From Eubacterium_B sp034180045 (GTDB taxonomy: Bacteria > Bacillota > Clostridia > Peptostreptococcales > Anaerovoracaceae), in contig JAXFOY010000015.1 in NCBI GenBank assembly GCA_034180045.1, positions 160,350 to 224,349 of the forward strand: DNA of 64,000 bases, read 5' to 3'. A program made the translations under genes and the position numbers. The notes under the pieces are model-generated. The model had not been told where the DNA came from and did not search any database. It worked only from the letters and a program-made list of their open reading frames with translations. Each line of letters begins with the position of its first letter. The stretch's first letter is position 1. This document shows positions 62,460 to 64,000 of this stretch, piece after piece.

Positions 62460-63584
62460 ATGCATATTGATAAAATATATAGAGATACAAAAATAGTTGT
62501 CAATTTAGACCAAATTGCCGAAAATATGAAGGCAATCAAAAAGCTTATGGGTAAAGATGTATCCGTTATGGCTGTTATCAAAGCAAATGCCTACGGTCTT
62601 GGTGCTCTTGCGCTTGCACCTGTTCTTGTAGAAAACGGTGCCGAATATCTGGCTGTTGCAACTTTGACCGAAGCAATAGAGCTAAAAACCGCATATCCCG
62701 AATTTCCCGTATTCATTTTAGGCCATACACCTGACAGATATTTACATAAAGTGGTTGAACTTGGTATCACACAAACAGTTTTTTCACTTCATCAAGCAAA
62801 ATTAATTTCAGAGCTTTCAGGCGATTTGGGTCGCATATCCAAACTTCACATAAAAGTTGATACAGGATTTCACAGATTAGGCAATTATCCGGATAAGAAC
62901 TTTGCTGACGATGTAGAAAGAATGTTTTCTCTGCCTGATATAAATGTTGAGGGAATATTTTCACACCTGGCACTTGCCGATGATGACAGCGATAAAAAAC
63001 AGTTCGAAAAACTTTGCAAGTTCATAAAATTAATAGAAGATAGAGGATATAAGTTTAAGTACAAACATATCGCAGATAGTATTGCCTGTGTAGATAGTCC
63101 CGAATTTAGAATGAATATGGTTAGACCCGGTGCGCTTATTTATGGTATGAAAGGCTTCCACAAGGGCAGCATTAATGTTGAAAGTGCAATTACATTTACA
63201 ACTGCAATATCTCAAATACATAAAATCACTAAAGGCGAAGGCGTCGGATATGACTATCTTTGGAAAGCGGAAAAAGACAGTACTATTGCTACACTCCCCT
63301 TTGGCTATGCCGACGGCTATCCTAGACAAATGCGCGATAAAGGCTATGTAATCATACGCGGACAAAAAGCCAAGCTCATCGGCGTGCTTTGCATGGATCA
63401 AGTTATAGCCGATGTAACTGAAATACCCGGGGTATCAGAAGGCGATGAAGCTATCATATACGGAAACGGTCTTGACGGATCAATGACAATTCAGGAAGCG
63501 AGTGAACTTGTCGGAACAAATAAAAATGATATAATTTGTCGTCTTTCTTCCAGACCGCCAAGAGTATACATAAAAGAAATATAG
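62460..63584 (+). CDS. alr: Alanine racemase
   Basis: A 374-residue PLP racemase making D-alanine for peptidoglycan. The PLP Lys41 is in VMAVIKANAYG, the opposing catalytic Tyr264 in GEGVGYDYLW, and MVRPGALIYG and GVLCMDQV are further conserved. The N-terminal barrel and C-terminal beta domain fill the usual length. AGGAG precedes the ATG. It is cotranscribed with the YprB-like gene. Confidence 0.96.
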   Translation: MHIDKIYRDTKIVVNLDQIAENMKAIKKLMGKDVSVMAVIKANAYGLGALALAPVLVENGAEYLAVATLTEAIELKTAYPEFPVFILGHTPDRYLHKVVELGITQTVFSLHQAKLISELSGDLGRISKLHIKVDTGFHRLGNYPDKNFADDVERMFSLPDINVEGIFSHLALADDDSDKKQFEKLCKFIKLIEDRGYKFKYKHIADSIACVDSPEFRMNMVRPGALIYGMKGFHKGSINVESAITFTTAISQIHKITKGEGVGYDYLWKAEKDSTIATLPFGYADGYPRQMRDKGYVIIRGQKAKLIGVLCMDQVIADVTEIPGVSEGDEAIIYGNGLDGSMTIQEASELVGTNKNDIICRLSSRPPRVYIKEI

Positions 63585-63640
63585 TTATTTAGCGGGCTAT
63601 TATCGGGTTATAGTAAAAGCTAAAATTGAATGGTTAAAAT

Positions 63641-63668
63641 AAAAAAAGACTACATTACGTAGTCTTTG
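63641..63668 (-). terminator. Terminator of the rRNA-tRNA transcript
   Basis: On the minus strand, hairpin AAAGACTACG/TGTAGTCTTT followed by T7, right after the tRNA-Leu 3' end. Confidence 0.75.
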
Positions 63669-63750
63669 GTGCGCGATAAGGGACTTGAACCCCTACGGTC
63701 TCCCGCTAGAACCTAAATCTAGTGCGTCTGCCAATTCCGCCAATCGCGCA
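63667..63750 (-). tRNA. tRNA-Leu (anticodon UAG)
   Basis: 84 bases with encoded CCA. The acceptor stem TGCGCGA/TCGCGCA is perfect. The anticodon stem CTAGA/TCTAG encloses TTTAGGT, giving anticodon TAG. The long variable arm is typical of leucine tRNAs. Confidence 0.95.
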
Positions 63751-63754
63751 AATT

Positions 63755-63830
63755 TGGTGACTCCAACGAGACTCGAACTCGTGTTACCGCCGTGAAAGGG
63801 CGGTGTCTTAACCACTTGACCATGGAGCCA
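63755..63830 (-). tRNA. tRNA-Glu (anticodon UUC)
   Basis: 76 bases with encoded CCA. The acceptor stem is TGGCTCC/GGAGTCA with one G-U pair. The anticodon stem CCGCC/GGCGG encloses CTTTCAC, giving anticodon TTC. Confidence 0.95.
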
Positions 63831-63833
63831 CAA

Positions 63834-63858
63834 AGACAGACTGTAATGCAGTCTGTCT
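63834..63858. repeat. Hairpin between 5S rRNA and tRNA-Glu
   Basis: Inverted repeat AGACAGACTG/CAGTCTGTCT with a 5-base centre, probably a processing stem in the rRNA-tRNA transcript; it has no T-run. Confidence 0.55.
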
Positions 63859-63864
63859 GATAAA

Positions 63865-63979
63865 CCGGCAACGTCCTATCTTCCCGGGCAGTCACCCACC
63901 AGGTATTGTCGGCGCTGAAGAGCTTAACTACTGTGTTCGAGATGGGAACAGGTGTGACCTCTTCGCTATTGTCACCGGA
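63865..63979 (-). rRNA. rrf: 5S ribosomal RNA
   Basis: About 115 bases. Terminal stem CCGGTGAC/GTTGCCGG, the conserved CACACCTGTTCCCATCTCGAACACAG loop region (read in parts) and GTGGGTGACTGCCCGGGAAGATAGG near the 3' end identify 5S rRNA. The 23S gene should lie beyond the window edge. Confidence 0.93.
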
Positions 63980-64000
63980 TTAAACCTTACTAAACAATGT

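Noticed and set aside
1..64000. Sigma-54 (-24/-12) promoters in the window, prompted by the rpoN gene
   Set aside because: By eye, no intergenic region shows a GG-N10-GC core with TGGCAC/TTGCA context.
1..64000. CRISPR arrays, insertion sequences or prophage remnants
   Set aside because: No regularly spaced repeats, transposase frames, terminal inverted repeats or phage genes were found; base composition looks uniform apart from the RNA genes.

Overview
The window reads as a chromosomal core segment of a low-GC anaerobic Bacillota, most likely a clostridial lineage. The gene order is clostridial (murI...dut-dgt-dnaG-rpoD-trmK-nif3; plsX-rnc-smc-ftsY; rpoN-gap-pgk-tpiA-secG). Anaerobic markers are a partial 2-hydroxyacyl-CoA dehydratase activase, a K+-type membrane pyrophosphatase and a crotonase. 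A cell-wall-anchored surface protein and a sigma-54 gene are also present. I cannot name the species; placement near the Eubacteriales family XIII / Anaerovoracaceae group is a guess. No phage, transposon, CRISPR array or rRNA-embedded element is seen.

Layout. 1-2338 (minus): activase cut by the window edge, a MATE transporter and the RNase P RNA just upstream of it. 2484-13466 (minus): a tight run of 12 genes from murI down to ridA, mixing cell-wall, membrane, nucleotide-pool (dut, dgt), replication/transcription (dnaG, rpoD) and tRNA-modification genes. 13534-17096 (plus): pepF, nadK and a pseudouridine synthase. 17198-19781: DUF975 membrane protein (minus), divergent thiN, then crt. 19917-23867 (minus): a 1316-residue secreted wall-anchored protein. 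24162-31494 (minus): hppA, secG, and trmL followed by rpoN-gap-pgk-tpiA. 31495-36058: M19 dipeptidase (minus), hom plus a SEC-C protein (plus), GNAT and nth (minus), and a GntR regulator (plus). 36128-53395 (minus): a 14-gene, 17-kb run from valS to a site-2 protease, with no gap above 35 bases and one recognisable promoter at its head. 53636-57442 (plus): a four-gene glycan O-acetylation cassette (SGNH, DUF4358, MBOAT, DHHW). 57545-61108 (minus): rnhB, rbgA, rplS with a structured leader, an Xer-like recombinase, and a NUDIX hydrolase. 61260-63584 (plus): a candidate small RNA, a YprB-like nuclease and alr. 63641-63979 (minus): tRNA-Leu, tRNA-Glu and 5S rRNA, the tail of an rRNA operon.

Most notable. 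(1) The Xer-family protein in the usual nudF-xerD neighbourhood has lost the nucleophilic Tyr (Phe277), the hairpin Lys (Ile167) and the second His (Tyr268), but keeps Arg143, His242 and Arg245. It is probably a DNA-binding but strand-transfer-dead Xer. (2) A free-standing promoter-hairpin-terminator unit at 61260-61382 looks like a small RNA with a C-rich loop. (3) The GntR gene has consensus -35/-10 hexamers placed so that its ATG falls at the predicted transcription start, suggesting a leaderless mRNA. (4) Several promoters share an extended -10 TGnTATAAT-type element.

Start codons were chosen by ribosome-binding site, so several genes are shorter than their maximal open frames. About nine genes use TTG or GTG.
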